Shown piece after piece: positions 31,750-41,276 of a stretch of DNA of 64,000 nt. The notes under the pieces are model-generated. The model was given only the letters and a program-made list of their open reading frames with translations, was not told the origin of the DNA and made no database searches. This stretch comes from Variovorax sp. J22G73 (GTDB lineage Bacteria > Pseudomonadota > Gammaproteobacteria > Burkholderiales > Burkholderiaceae_C): NCBI RefSeq assembly GCF_030317035.1, contig NZ_JASZYK010000001.1, forward strand, positions 620,001-684,000, given 5' to 3'. Positions within the stretch are counted from its first letter, which is position 1. Each line of letters opens with the position of its first letter. Position numbers and translations under genes: made by a program.

Positions 31750-31989
31750 TGGGGGAAGTGCTTTCGTGGCGTGGAGACTTGTTGGCTTGTTCTGAGAGCG
31801 AACGCTTTTGTTTCTTATGCGGAAATGCAAACAACGCAAAATTCTATTGCAATGCACCATCGGGCAGCGGACGCGCACGAGTCAGCGCACCATTGCAGTC
31901 GGATGCTCTTGACCCGGTAGCGCCCTGCACGGGTTGTGTGCGCACGCTGGCGCACCGGTATTCGGCCTTTTTCGTCTGCATCATCGGGG
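31750..31989 (-). promoter_or_regulatory. sdhC upstream region (probable promoter)
   Basis: 240 bases between the 3' end of the GntR gene and sdhC, more AT-rich than its surroundings around 31800-31850. TAGAAT at 31841-31846 (minus strand) could be a -10 box, but no good -35 box is spaced to it. TCTTAT at 31813-31818 matches half of the palindrome found upstream of mdh. No protein-like frame is evident. Confidence 0.4.
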
Positions 31990-32748
31990 TCAGCCCAGCT
32001 GGTTTCTGTAGTGGTGCGTGTCGGTGCGATAGAGCCCGCGGCGCAACTCCATCGGCATGTCATGGTAGGTGTGCGCGACGCGTTCCACACTCAGCAGGGG
32101 CATCTGCAGCGGCACCTCGAGCAACTGGGCCTGTTCGGCATCGGGCAGCACGGCCCGGATCTTTTCTTCGGCGCGCACCATGCGCACCCCGAATTCCGTT
32201 TCGAACAGCGCGTACATCGGGCCGGGCCAGGCGCGCAGCCGCTCGGCGGTCAGGCCCTTGAAGGGCGTGCCGGGCAGCCACAGGTCTTCGAGGATGGTGG
32301 GAACGCCTGCGTAGGCGAGCACGCGGCGCACTTGCAGCACGGCGTCGCCGGTGCGCAGGCCGAGCGCGCGCGCCACGTCGGCGGAGGCGCGCAGGCGCTT
32401 GCAGTCGACGATGGTGCGTACCGCGGGGCCTTCGGTGCTCGGGTCGCCGGCGTCGGGCACGAGCTTGAGAAAGCGGTACTGCACGTGCTGCTCGGCATGC
32501 GTGGCGACGAAGGTGCCCTTGCCCTGGCGGCGCACCACCAGGTTTTCGGCCGACAGCTCGTCGATGGCCTTGCGCACCGTGCCCTGGCTCACCCGGTAGC
32601 GCACCGCCAGGTCCATCTCGCTGGGGATGGGTTCGCCCGGCTTCCACTCGCCCGCCTGCAGGCTCTGCAGGATCAAGGTCTTGATCTGCTGGTAGAGCGG
32701 ACTGAAGGACGGCGTCGTGGGCTCGTCGAGGGTGGAGGGCGTGTTCAT
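31990..32748 (-). CDS. GntR-family regulator, HutC type
   Basis: 252-aa regulator. The winged helix-turn-helix (LYQQIKTLILQSLQAGEWKP, PSEMDLAVRYRVSQGTVRKA, GKGTFVATH; about residues 17-85) is followed by a UTRA effector domain (VLQVRRVLAYAGVPTILEDLWLP). It lies between sdhC and the divergent mdh, so control of TCA genes is a reasonable inference. ATG at 32748 is preferred; a further ATG at 32802 would put the start inside the palindromic operator-like site. Confidence 0.88.
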   Translation of the reverse strand: MNTPSTLDEPTTPSFSPLYQQIKTLILQSLQAGEWKPGEPIPSEMDLAVRYRVSQGTVRKAIDELSAENLVVRRQGKGTFVATHAEQHVQYRFLKLVPDAGDPSTEGPAVRTIVDCKRLRASADVARALGLRTGDAVLQVRRVLAYAGVPTILEDLWLPGTPFKGLTAERLRAWPGPMYALFETEFGVRMVRAEEKIRAVLPDAEQAQLLEVPLQMPLLSVERVAHTYHDMPMELRRGLYRTDTHHYRNQLG

Positions 32749-32787
32749 GGCAGCGGTGGGTGCGCCTTGGCGGACCCCGAGAGGATA

Positions 32788-32807
32788 TCTTATATAAGAC
32801 ATAAGAC
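32788..32807. promoter_or_regulatory. Palindromic operator-like site between GntR gene and mdh
   Basis: A perfect 12-base palindrome TCTTATATAAGA (32788-32799) is followed by an extra half-site ATAAGAC (32801-32807). AT-rich palindromes of this kind are typical GntR/HutC operators, and such a sequence is rare in this GC-rich DNA. It lies 40 bases from the GntR ATG and just ahead of a possible mdh -10 box (TAAAAT, 32827-32832). Binding by the neighbouring regulator is inferred. Confidence 0.6.
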
Positions 32808-32847
32808 GACCCTCATTGAATCGGCTTAAAATATTGCGGGTCTCGCA

Positions 32848-32873
32848 CTGCGGGAAGGTATTTCGTCCCGCAG
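32848..32873 (+). other. Hairpin in mdh leader
   Basis: CTGCGGGA and TCCCGCAG form a perfect 8-bp stem around a 10-base loop, 61 bases ahead of the mdh ATG. There is no T run, so it is not a terminator. It may be a 5'-leader structure affecting mdh expression. Confidence 0.4.
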
Positions 32874-32933
32874 GACCCCCTGGCGCCCCACGAGAGCGCC
32901 TACACCGTTTTCACTACCTTCTGGAGTCTTCCC

Positions 32934-33920
32934 ATGAGCAAAAAGCCCGTCCGCGTTGCCGTCACCGGTGCCGCCGGTCAAATCGGTTACGCCCTGTTGT
33001 TCCGTATCGCCTCCGGTGAAATGCTCGGCAAAGACCAGCCGGTCATCCTGCAACTGCTCGAAATCCCCGACGAGAAGGCCCAGAAGGCGCTCAAGGGCGT
33101 GATGATGGAGCTCGACGACTGCGCCTTCCCGCTGCTGGCCGGCATGGAAGCCCACGGCGACCCGATGACCGCCTTCAAGGACGCCGACTACGCACTGCTG
33201 GTCGGCTCGCGTCCCCGCGGCCCCGGCATGGAACGTGCCGAACTGCTGGCCGTGAACGGCGCCATCTTCACCGCGCAAGGCAAGGCCCTGAACGCCGTCG
33301 CCAGCCGCAACGTGAAGGTGCTGGTGGTCGGCAACCCCGCCAACACCAACGCCTACATCGCCATGAAGAGCGCGCCCGACCTGCCGCGCAAGAACTTCAC
33401 CGCCATGCTGCGCCTGGACCACAACCGCGCCGCCAGCCAGATCGCCGCCAAGACCGGCAAGGCCGTGGCCGACATCGAGAAGCTCACCGTGTGGGGCAAC
33501 CACTCGCCCACGATGTACGCCGACTACCGTTTCGCCACCATCAACGGCGAAAGCGTGGCCAAGCTGATCAACGACCAGGAATGGAACGCCAACACCTTCC
33601 TGCCGACCGTGGGCAAGCGCGGCGCCGCCATCATCGAGGCACGTGGCCTGTCGTCGGCAGCCTCGGCTGCCAACGCCGCCATCGACCACATGCGCGACTG
33701 GGCCCTGGGCACCAACGGCAAGTGGGTCACCATGGGCATTCCGTCGGACGGCCAGTACGGCATTCCGAAGGACGTGATGTTCGGCTTCCCTGTCACCTGC
33801 GAAAACGGTGAGTACAAGCTGGTCGAAGGCCTCGAGATCGACGCATTCAGCCAGGAACGCATCAACAAGACGCTCGAAGAGCTCGAAGGCGAACGCGCCG
33901 GCGTCGCCCACCTGCTCTAA
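32934..33920 (+). CDS. mdh: Malate dehydrogenase
   Basis: NAD-dependent malate/oxaloacetate interconversion. It has the Rossmann motif [16 protein letters not shown], substrate-loop [11 protein letters not shown], proton-relay region [12 protein letters not shown] and catalytic His in [10 protein letters not shown]. The 328-aa length and loop place it in the cytosolic-type MDH group found in betaproteobacteria rather than the E. coli type. It is divergent from the GntR gene, with tam 21 bases downstream. Confidence 0.97.
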   Translation: MSKKPVRVAVTGAAGQIGYALLFRIASGEMLGKDQPVILQLLEIPDEKAQKALKGVMMELDDCAFPLLAGMEAHGDPMTAFKDADYALLVGSRPRGPGMERAELLAVNGAIFTAQGKALNAVASRNVKVLVVGNPANTNAYIAMKSAPDLPRKNFTAMLRLDHNRAASQIAAKTGKAVADIEKLTVWGNHSPTMYADYRFATINGESVAKLINDQEWNANTFLPTVGKRGAAIIEARGLSSAASAANAAIDHMRDWALGTNGKWVTMGIPSDGQYGIPKDVMFGFPVTCENGEYKLVEGLEIDAFSQERINKTLEELEGERAGVAHLL

Positions 33921-33941
33921 GCCACGCAAGGCAAGCCCGGC

Positions 33942-34730
33942 ATGCTCGACTGGAACCCCGCGCTCTACCGTCGCTACGAGGACGAGCGCACCCGCCCCGC
34001 ACAGGAACTCCTGGCGCGGGTGCCCCTGGCGGAGGCGGCCCGCGTGGTCGACCTCGGTTGCGGGCCGGGCAATTCCACCGAGCTGCTGGTGCAACGGTTT
34101 CCGAAGGCGCAAGTCACCGGAACCGACAACTCCGAGGCCATGCTGGTCAGCGCTCGCGAGCGCCTGCCCCAGGCGGCCTTCGAGTTGAGCGACATCGCGA
34201 CCTGGGCGCCACGTTCTTCGGAAGAAGCGCCCGACCTCATCTATGCCAACGCGTCCCTGCAATGGGTGCCCGATCACCAGAAGCTGATCCCGCGCCTGTT
34301 CGACGCGCTGGCCCCGGGTGGCGTGCTCGCCATCCAGATGCCCGACAACCGCCAGGAGCCCACGCACCGGCTGATGCGCGCCGTGGCCGCCGAAGCCCCC
34401 TGGGCCGAGGCCATCGGCGACGCCGACAGGCTGCGCACGCTGCTGCTCGACCTGGGCGGCTACTACGACCTGCTGGCGCCGCGCGCCGCGCACATCGACG
34501 TCTGGCACACCATCTACCAGCACCGCATGGCGGATGCCGCTTCCATCGTCGAATGGGTGCGCGGCACGGGGCTCAAGCCCTTCGTCGACCGCCTGGGCGC
34601 CGACCTGCAGGCCAGCTATCTTGGCGAGTACCTGCGCCGCGTGGACGCCGCCTACCCGGCGCGCGCCGACGGCAAGCGGCTGCTCGCGTTTCCGCGCATG
34701 TTCATCGTGGCGCAAAAGAGCAAGGCATGA
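33942..34730 (+). CDS. tam: Trans-aconitate 2-methyltransferase
   Basis: SAM-dependent enzyme that esterifies trans-aconitate, a by-product that inhibits aconitase. Family features are the N-terminal LDWNPALYRRYEDERTRPAQELL, motif I VVDLGCGPGNSTELL, YANASLQWVPDH and the C-terminal AFPRMFIVAQK. The protein is 262 aa. It lies between mdh and acnB genes, consistent with a TCA-housekeeping role. Its stop overlaps the ATG of the next gene. Confidence 0.92.
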   Translation: MLDWNPALYRRYEDERTRPAQELLARVPLAEAARVVDLGCGPGNSTELLVQRFPKAQVTGTDNSEAMLVSARERLPQAAFELSDIATWAPRSSEEAPDLIYANASLQWVPDHQKLIPRLFDALAPGGVLAIQMPDNRQEPTHRLMRAVAAEAPWAEAIGDADRLRTLLLDLGGYYDLLAPRAAHIDVWHTIYQHRMADAASIVEWVRGTGLKPFVDRLGADLQASYLGEYLRRVDAAYPARADGKRLLAFPRMFIVAQKSKA

Positions 34731-35725
34731 CCCATTCGGCCCATCCCGGTGAAGTGCTGCTCGGCGCGCAGGCCGGCGCCGTGACGCTGCCCGTGTGCGA
34801 CCACTACAGCGGCGTCGAAGCGCGCATGAAGAAGAGCCTCGCGCTCCAGGCTGAGATGGCCGAGGAGTTCGGCGCCTGCGTGTTCGACGTCACCCTCGAC
34901 TGCGAAGACGGCGCCCCCGTGGGCGGGGAGGCCGAGCACGCGGCGCTCGTGACCGAGCTGGCGCTGGCCGCTCGGCCGGGCATGCGCATCGGCGTGCGCG
35001 TGCACCCGGTCGACCATCCGGCGTTCGCCGGCGACGTGATCACCATCGCCGGCCGCGCCGCCGACCGCCTGAGCCACCTGATGGTGCCCAAGGTCGAGTC
35101 GCTCGCCGACGTGCTGCAGGCCGTGGCCGCGCTCGACGCGGCCGATGCCGCGGCGCTGCCGCTGCACGTGCTCATCGAATCGCCGCTGGCCGTGCACAAC
35201 GCCTTCGATATCGCCGCGCATCCGCGCGTGCAGTCGCTGAGCTTCGGCCTGATGGACTTCGTCTCGGCCCACGCCGGCGCCATTCCGGCCGACGGCATGG
35301 GCGCGGCGGGGCAGTTCAGCCACCCGCTGGTGGTGCGCGCCAAGCTGGCCATCGCGTCGGCTGCGCATGCCTACGGCAAGGTGCCCTCGCATTGCGTGGT
35401 CACCGAGTTCAACGACACCGATGCCATGCGCACGGCGGCCCGCAGGGCGGCCACCGAATTCGGCTACACGCGCATGTGGAGCATCCACCCGAACCAGATC
35501 CGGCCCATCCTCGAGGCCTTCGCGCCCGACGAGGCCCAGATTCAAATTGCCACAAAAATCCTTGTAAAGGCGGCAACCGCGAATTGGGCGCCGACACAAA
35601 TTGATGGCACATTGCACGACCGCGCGAGCTACCGCCACTTCTGGCAGGTTCTGACGCGCGCCCACGCAACAGGGCGCGCGTTGCCCCCCGAGGCGAAAGC
35701 CTGGTTTGCATTCGCGGCCTCCTGA
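34727..35725 (+). CDS. HpcH/HpaI-family CoA-ester lyase (CitE-like)
   Basis: 332-aa TIM-barrel lyase. MVPKVESLADVLQ carries the family metal-binding region, with VFDVTLDCEDGAP, LHVLIESPLAVHNAF and the C-terminal MWSIHPNQIRPI typical of the citrate-lyase-beta/malyl-CoA lyase group. No other citrate lyase subunit gene is nearby, so it probably does not act in a citrate lyase complex. Malyl-CoA, methylmalyl-CoA or citramalyl-CoA cleavage are possible. It overlaps tam by 4 bases. Confidence 0.82.
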   Translation: MTHSAHPGEVLLGAQAGAVTLPVCDHYSGVEARMKKSLALQAEMAEEFGACVFDVTLDCEDGAPVGGEAEHAALVTELALAARPGMRIGVRVHPVDHPAFAGDVITIAGRAADRLSHLMVPKVESLADVLQAVAALDAADAAALPLHVLIESPLAVHNAFDIAAHPRVQSLSFGLMDFVSAHAGAIPADGMGAAGQFSHPLVVRAKLAIASAAHAYGKVPSHCVVTEFNDTDAMRTAARRAATEFGYTRMWSIHPNQIRPILEAFAPDEAQIQIATKILVKAATANWAPTQIDGTLHDRASYRHFWQVLTRAHATGRALPPEAKAWFAFAAS

Positions 35726-35759
35726 AACCACCTGTACCCAGCCTCAAGGAAACCCACAC

Positions 35760-36320
35760 ATGAAGAAAATTGCCCTGATCGCCGCTGTTGCCCTGGCACT
35801 CCCGCTGGCCGCCCTGGCCCAGGACGCTGCCAAGCCGGCGGCCAAGCCCGCCGCCAAGTCCACCACGGCCAAGGCACCCGCCAAGAAGCACCAGGTCACG
35901 CGCAAGGCCGCCAAGGCCGTCGAAGAAGTCACGCCCATCAACACCGACACCGACGTGACGCTCAGCGACACCGACCTGGCCGTGGCCCAGCGCGTGTCCG
36001 TCGGCAAGGCCCAGTGCGAACTCGGTGCCGACGTGACCGTCACGCCCGACGAGAAGAAGCCCGGCTTCTTCACCGTGACCACCAAGGGCCTGAAGTACCG
36101 CATGCACCCGGTCGAAAGCCGCACCGGCGCCATCCGCCTCGAAGACCCGCGTGCCGGCGCCATGTGGCTCCAGCTCGGCAACAAGTCGATGCTGATGAAC
36201 CAGAAGGCCGGCCTGCGCATTGCCGACGAATGCCAGACCGACGCGCAAGTCGCGTTCGCCGCCGAGATGAAGAAGAACCCGCCCAAGGCCCTGTTCGAGG
36301 GTGCCGACGGCGCCAAGTAA
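35760..36320 (+). CDS. Small secreted protein, possibly MliC-like
   Basis: 186-aa protein with a clear signal peptide (MKKIALIAAVALALPLAALAQ, cleavage near residue 21), a Lys/Ala-rich linker and a C-terminal domain of about 110 residues. That domain has two cysteines (QCELG and DECQT) and the pattern YRMHPVESRTGAIRLEDPRAGAMW followed by SMLMNQKAG. The spacing recalls MliC/PliC lysozyme inhibitors, but this is only a resemblance by eye. It lies between the CoA-ester lyase and acnB with no clear functional link. Confidence 0.75.
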   Translation: MKKIALIAAVALALPLAALAQDAAKPAAKPAAKSTTAKAPAKKHQVTRKAAKAVEEVTPINTDTDVTLSDTDLAVAQRVSVGKAQCELGADVTVTPDEKKPGFFTVTTKGLKYRMHPVESRTGAIRLEDPRAGAMWLQLGNKSMLMNQKAGLRIADECQTDAQVAFAAEMKKNPPKALFEGADGAK

Positions 36321-36409
36321 GCGTACCGACCACGGGGTGCGGCGCGGCTCTTGCTTGACCGCGGGGGCCGCCTCGCACGCCCGACAGCCCAGTTTCCGGA
36401 GAAAAGAAG

Positions 36410-38995
36410 ATGTTGCAAGCCTACGTTGATCATGTTGCCGAACGCGCCGCGCTCGGTATCCCGCCGCTGCCCTTGAGCGCGAAGCAGACCTCTGAAGCCA
36501 TCGAGCTCCTGAAGAGCGCGAACGCCAAGGACGGTGCCTTCCTGCTCGAGCTGCTCACCTACCGCGTGCCCGCCGGCGTCGACGACGCCGCCAAGGTCAA
36601 GGCCAGCTACCTCGCTGCCGTGGCCCACGGCACCGAGAAGAGCGAGTTCATTTCGCGCGCCCGCGCCACCGAACTGCTCGGCACCATGCTCGGCGGCTAC
36701 AACATCAGCCCCATGATCGACCTGCTGGACGACGCCGAAGTCGGCGCCGTGGCAGCAGAAGGCCTGAAAAAGACCCTGCTGATGTTCGACCAGTTCCACG
36801 ACGTCAAGGAAAAGGCCGACAAGGGCAACGCCAACGCCAAGGGCGTGCTGCAGAGCTGGGCCGATGCCGAGTGGTTCACCAGCCGCCCCGAAGTGCCCGA
36901 GAGCATCACCGTCAGCATCTTCAAGGTGGCTGGCGAAATCAACACCGACGACCTGTCGCCCGCGCCCGACGCCACGACCCGTCCCGACATTCCGATGCAC
37001 GCCCTGGCGATGCACAAGAACGCCCGCCCCGGCATCGTCCCTGAAGAAGACGGCAAGCGCGGCCCGGTGAAGTTCATCGAAGACCTGCGCGCGCGCGGCC
37101 ACCTCGTGGCCTACGCCGGCGACGTGGTCGGCACGGGTTCGTCGCGCAAGAGCGCCACCAACTCGGTGCTGTGGTTCACCGGCGAAGACATTCCCTTCGT
37201 TCCGAACAAGCGTTTCGGCGGCGTGTGCCTCGGCGGCAAGATCGCTCCCATCTTCTACAACACGATGGAAGACTCGGGCGCTCTGCCCATCGAGCTCGAC
37301 GTCACGCAGATGAACATGGGCGACGTGGTCGAGCTGCGTCCCTACGAAGGCAAGGCGCTGAAGGACGGCAAGGTCATCGCCGAATTCACCGTCAAGAGCG
37401 ACGTGCTGTTCGACGAAGTGCGCGCCGGCGGCCGCATTCCGCTGATCATCGGCCGCGGCCTCACCACCAAGGCGCGCGAAGCACTGGGCCTGCCCGTGTC
37501 CACGCTGTTCCGCCTGCCGAGCAGCCCGGTCGATACCAAGAAGGGCTTCTCGCTCGCGCAGAAGATGGTCGGGCGTGCCTGCGGCCTGCCCGAAGGCCAG
37601 GGCGTTCGCCCGGGCACGTACTGCGAACCCAAGATGACCTCGGTCGGCTCGCAGGACACCACCGGCCCGATGACCCGCGACGAGCTGAAGGACCTGGCCT
37701 GCCTGGGCTTCTCGGCCGACCTCGTGATGCAGTCGTTCTGCCACACGGCGGCGTACCCCAAGAAGGTCGACGTCAAGATGCACCACGAACTCCCCGAGTT
37801 CATGGCCAACCGCGGCGGCGTCTCGCTGCGTCCGGGCGATGGCGTGATCCACAGCTGGCTCAACCGCCTGCTGACGCCCGACACCGTGGGCACCGGCGGC
37901 GACAGCCACACGCGTTTCCCCATCGGCATCAGCTTCCCGGCGGGCTCCGGCCTCGTGGCCTTCGCGGCCGCCACCGGCGTGATGCCGCTGGACATGCCCG
38001 AATCGGTGCTGGTGCGCTTCAAGGGCAAGATGCAGCCCGGCGTCACGCTGCGTGACCTGGTCAACGCCATTCCGCTGTACGCCATCAAGGCTGGCCTGCT
38101 GACCGTGGCCAAGCAAGGCAAGAAGAACATCTTCTCGGGCCGCATCCTGGAAATCGAAGGCCTGCCCGACCTGAAGGTGGAACAAGCCTTCGAGCTGAGC
38201 GACGCCTCGGCCGAACGCTCGGCCGCCGGCTGCACGGTGCACCTGAGCAAGGAACCGATCGCCGAGTACATCAACAGCAACATCACGCTGATGAAGTGGA
38301 TGATTGCCGAAGGCTACGCCGACGCCCGCACGCTGCAACGCCGTATCGCCGCCCAGGAAGCCTGGCTGGCCGACCAGCAACTGCTCAAGGGCGACGACGA
38401 CGCCGAGTACGCCGCCGTCATCGAGATCGACCTGGCCGAGATCCACGAACCCATCGTGGCCTGCCCGAACGACCCCGACGACGTGAAGACGCTGAGCGAC
38501 GTGGCCGGTGCCGTGATCGACGAAGTGTTCATCGGTTCGTGCATGACCAACATCGGCCACTTCCGCGCGGCTTCCAAGCTGCTCGAAGGCAAGCGCGACA
38601 TCCCGGTCAAGCTGTGGATCGCGCCGCCGACCAAGATGGACGCGCAGCAACTCACCGAGGAAGGCCACTACGGCGTGTTCGGCAATGCCGGTGCGCGCAC
38701 CGAAATGCCGGGCTGCTCGCTGTGCATGGGCAACCAGGCGCAGGTGCGCGAAGGCGCGACGGTCATGTCGACCAGCACGCGCAACTTCCCGAACCGCCTG
38801 GGCAAGAACACCAACGTGTACCTCGGCTCGGCCGAGCTGGCCGCCATCTGCTCGCGCCTGGGCCGCATCCCGACGCGCGAGGAGTACATGGCCGCCACGG
38901 GCGTGCTCGATGCTTCCAGCACGCAGATCTACCAGTACCTGAACTTCGACAAGATCGACGACTACAAGGTCGCCGAGACCGCAGCGGCCTGCTGA
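36410..38995 (+). CDS. acnB: Aconitate hydratase B
   Basis: Isomerises citrate and isocitrate, and in this family also dehydrates 2-methylisocitrate. It has AcnB architecture with an N-terminal HEAT-like domain ([19 protein letters not shown]), swivel domain ([14 protein letters not shown] and [15 protein letters not shown]), and the [4Fe-4S] Cys ligands in [12 protein letters not shown] and GCSLCMGNQ. The protein is 861 aa, as in E. coli. It ends in front of a strong terminator. Confidence 0.97.
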   Translation: MLQAYVDHVAERAALGIPPLPLSAKQTSEAIELLKSANAKDGAFLLELLTYRVPAGVDDAAKVKASYLAAVAHGTEKSEFISRARATELLGTMLGGYNISPMIDLLDDAEVGAVAAEGLKKTLLMFDQFHDVKEKADKGNANAKGVLQSWADAEWFTSRPEVPESITVSIFKVAGEINTDDLSPAPDATTRPDIPMHALAMHKNARPGIVPEEDGKRGPVKFIEDLRARGHLVAYAGDVVGTGSSRKSATNSVLWFTGEDIPFVPNKRFGGVCLGGKIAPIFYNTMEDSGALPIELDVTQMNMGDVVELRPYEGKALKDGKVIAEFTVKSDVLFDEVRAGGRIPLIIGRGLTTKAREALGLPVSTLFRLPSSPVDTKKGFSLAQKMVGRACGLPEGQGVRPGTYCEPKMTSVGSQDTTGPMTRDELKDLACLGFSADLVMQSFCHTAAYPKKVDVKMHHELPEFMANRGGVSLRPGDGVIHSWLNRLLTPDTVGTGGDSHTRFPIGISFPAGSGLVAFAAATGVMPLDMPESVLVRFKGKMQPGVTLRDLVNAIPLYAIKAGLLTVAKQGKKNIFSGRILEIEGLPDLKVEQAFELSDASAERSAAGCTVHLSKEPIAEYINSNITLMKWMIAEGYADARTLQRRIAAQEAWLADQQLLKGDDDAEYAAVIEIDLAEIHEPIVACPNDPDDVKTLSDVAGAVIDEVFIGSCMTNIGHFRAASKLLEGKRDIPVKLWIAPPTKMDAQQLTEEGHYGVFGNAGARTEMPGCSLCMGNQAQVREGATVMSTSTRNFPNRLGKNTNVYLGSAELAAICSRLGRIPTREEYMAATGVLDASSTQIYQYLNFDKIDDYKVAETAAAC

Positions 38996-39018
38996 CAGGC
39001 CCGGCAACCTTGCCAATG

Positions 39019-39045
39019 AAAAAGCCCCGCACCGCGGGGCTTTTT
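39019..39045 (+). terminator. Rho-independent terminator after acnB
   Basis: A 12-base stem AAAAAGCCCCGC / GCGGGGCTTTTT around an ACC loop, with T run, 23 bases past the acnB stop. The left A run means it can also stop the converging glycosyltransferase-like gene that ends at 39063. Confidence 0.92.
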
Positions 39046-39062
39046 TCTTGGGCGCTGCAGGC

Positions 39063-39923
39063 TCAGGCCGGCGGCATGTTGGGCTTCAGGTGCTCCCTGC
39101 CGCTGAGCACCATGGCCGCGCCCGCCGGGCCACCGACCGCATGCGGCAGCGAGGTGAGCAGCGAGTTCGCGAAATCGCCGCGGTAGAGCTTGGCGCCCTG
39201 GTGCGTGAGGTTGGAGTTGGCGTCGATGTAGATCGACTCGCCCAGGCCCGACCACAGGCGGCAGAAGCCGTAGTCCTCCGACAGATAGCGGCGCGTCTGC
39301 GGGTCGACCATCACGTCGAAGAAGCGGTAGTGCAGGCCCAGGTCGGGCTCGCCGATGCTGTCGGGCACGTAGTTGAGGTCGGGGTAGCTCGCCATGAGCC
39401 GCTCGAACACGCCGCGCGCGATGACCATGAAGCCTGTGGGCGCCTCGGTCATCTTCATGAAACCGTCGGGCTGGACCTCGAGCTCGACCTGCGCGCTGCG
39501 CTCGGACGCCTTGGCGTTGACCGTGTAGCGCGTGAACGTGGCCTCGAACTGCTGGCGCGTGGTGCCCTCGGCCACGCCTTCGGCGGGCCAGTCTTCGCGC
39601 TTCAGCGGATACACGCCGGCCGCGATGTCGTAGCCGGACAGCAGCAGCCGGAACGCCGCCTGCGCCGAGAAGCCGATGTCGGCGTCGATCCAGAACAGGT
39701 GCGTCCAGTGCGGATTGGCCAGGAACTGCGCCACGCAGTTGTTGCGCGCCCGCGTGACCAGGCTTTCGCCCTGGTGGAACAGCACCTGCAGCCGCATGCC
39801 GGCGCGCTCGGCTTCCACGGTGAAGTTCATCATCGACATGACGTAGTTCTGGAAGAACTTGCCGTCGTGGCTGGGCGTGACGATCACGGGGAAGAACTGT
39901 CGGAGTTCAGAGGGGTCGAGCAC
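39063..39923 (-). CDS. Glycosyltransferase-like protein (GT-A type)
   Basis: 286-aa soluble protein. HLFWIDADIGFSAQAAFRLL carries a DxD motif in the position used by GT-A enzymes for metal and nucleotide sugar, preceded by SLVTRARNNCVAQFLANP and followed by YDIAAGVYPLK, a pattern of ANP1/GT2-like transferases. The start is GTG at 39923 with AGGA upstream. It lies 33 bases behind the first DUF2827-type gene on the same strand and probably works with it. Donor and acceptor are unknown. Confidence 0.75.
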   Translation of the reverse strand: MLDPSELRQFFPVIVTPSHDGKFFQNYVMSMMNFTVEAERAGMRLQVLFHQGESLVTRARNNCVAQFLANPHWTHLFWIDADIGFSAQAAFRLLLSGYDIAAGVYPLKREDWPAEGVAEGTTRQQFEATFTRYTVNAKASERSAQVELEVQPDGFMKMTEAPTGFMVIARGVFERLMASYPDLNYVPDSIGEPDLGLHYRFFDVMVDPQTRRYLSEDYGFCRLWSGLGESIYIDANSNLTHQGAKLYRGDFANSLLTSLPHAVGGPAGAAMVLSGREHLKPNMPPA

Positions 39924-39956
39924 TAGAAGGGTCCTGTCAGGTCCTGAGGGGCCTTG

Positions 39957-41099
39957 TTATCTGGCGGGGCGCTGCATCAGTGCGAGCAGCAGGGTGTTGT
40001 AGGCGTCGGTGGCCACGGCGTTGCCGGGCAGGTAGCGACCGATGAGCGTGCGTTGCCGCTCGCGGTAGGCGAGGGCCTGCGCATCGTGCGTGTCGACGGC
40101 CTCGAGCACGCGCGCGCAGCCCGCGGCCACATCGTTGCCTTCATAGAAGTAGCCCAGGTCGGCGCACAGGTGCGCGTTGTGCACCAGCGGGTAGCCCTGC
40201 CAGCAGGTCTCCAGGTAGAAGTAGTTGAGCGGGTTCTCCCACTGGTGCGAGACCACGATGTCGGTGTGCTGCGCCAGGAACGCGGGCGTCTCGTGCCGCC
40301 CGAGGAACACGGCCTTGTGCTCGCGCACCAAGTCGAGCTGGTTCATGAGCGTGATGAATTCCATGTTGTCCCTGGCCAGCCGCTCGGCGTTCGTGACCTG
40401 CAGCAGCGCGATGGCGTCGGGCCGCGCGCGGTACGCCAGCTCGGCGATGAGCACGGGGTACAGGCAGAACTTGACCACGTCGATGTTGGGCTCCATCACG
40501 CTGAGCCGGCGCGCGCCGGCGTGCGTACGGGGCTGGTACATGCCGCCTTCGGGCAGTTCGCGGGCGCGCTCGGCCAGAAACACCGGGCTCCACACGAAGG
40601 GCACCGCGCGGGCCTCGGTGCGCCGCAGCACCTCGAAGTACGGCTGGCTGATGTTCGCCACCTGCGGCACCATCCAGATGTCGTCGTAGCGCTGGTTCAC
40701 GAACAGGTTCTGGCCCCACAGCGGCTTGTTGAACAGCATGGCCTCCATGGCGTGCACGTACTCAAAGCCGCAGCAGTAGGACACCAGCCGCGCGCCGCGT
40801 TGCTTCAGGTAGTCGGTCTGCGCCGCATCGATCTGCCCGCCGAGTTCGACCAGCACGTCCACGCTGTCCTTCGCGGCCTCGAAGCTCACCGTGGGCCAGC
40901 GCGCCAGGTCCCACGGCAGCGCCGCGGTGATGGCGACGGCCGTGGTGTTCACCAGCACCACCGAGCCGACCGCGGGGCAATGCCCGAGCGCTTCGGCGAG
41001 GAACACGGCGTTCTGCTTGATGCCGTTGTTCCACAGCGTTTCGGCCTCGTGGTGGAGGCCGATGGTGATGCCGATGCGCAGGCGTGGTGTGGAATTCAT
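39957..41099 (-). CDS. DUF2827-type protein, copy 1
   Basis: 380-aa protein clearly related to the two following (+) genes. Shared landmarks are an N-terminal strand plus LWNNGIKQNAVFL, the central block MEPNIDVVKF with AYRARPD, and the C-terminal block SHQWENPLNYFYLE then GYPLVHN. The overall strand/helix pattern and a late nucleotide-site-like block suggest a GT-B glycosyltransferase fold, but no member is characterised as far as I know. No signal peptide. It is divergent from copy 2 across about 180 bases. Confidence 0.8.
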   Translation of the reverse strand: MNSTPRLRIGITIGLHHEAETLWNNGIKQNAVFLAEALGHCPAVGSVVLVNTTAVAITAALPWDLARWPTVSFEAAKDSVDVLVELGGQIDAAQTDYLKQRGARLVSYCCGFEYVHAMEAMLFNKPLWGQNLFVNQRYDDIWMVPQVANISQPYFEVLRRTEARAVPFVWSPVFLAERARELPEGGMYQPRTHAGARRLSVMEPNIDVVKFCLYPVLIAELAYRARPDAIALLQVTNAERLARDNMEFITLMNQLDLVREHKAVFLGRHETPAFLAQHTDIVVSHQWENPLNYFYLETCWQGYPLVHNAHLCADLGYFYEGNDVAAGCARVLEAVDTHDAQALAYRERQRTLIGRYLPGNAVATDAYNTLLLALMQRPAR

Positions 41100-41276
41100 G
41101 TCATGTGGTTCAAGATCGATCCGGGCGCATGCCTGTTCGAATGGAACGGGATCGGCTGGCGAACTTCATTGTCTGCCGATGCCTGCGAAAGGGAAGTCTC
41201 CGGAAGCGGCAGGAAGCCCGCTCATCGAGTGAAAATTGACGGGCGGGCCGATTTTTTCGGTTCACACTTCGCCCCC
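41100..41276. other. Divergent spacer between DUF2827 copies 1 and 2
   Basis: 177 bases that must hold the promoters for both directions. It has short AT-rich patches (GAAAATTGAC and ATTTTTTCGGTTCACA near 41230-41268) in otherwise GC-rich DNA. I cannot fix -35/-10 boxes with confidence. Confidence 0.35.

Noticed and set aside
32816-32832. TTGAAT and TAAAAT as an mdh promoter pair
   Set aside because: Spacing is 5 bases. TAAAAT may still be a -10 box, but no -35 box is convincing.
34058-34726. Upstream extension of the CoA-ester lyase frame
   Set aside because: It is the alternative frame of tam; the ATG at 34727 overlapping the tam stop gives a normal-length protein.
35744-39016. 1090-codon open frame on the minus strand opposite acnB
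   Set aside because: Its sequence is low-complexity His/Val/Gly-rich and lies antisense to a full acnB gene and its neighbour. Long antisense frames arise from GC-rich third codon positions.
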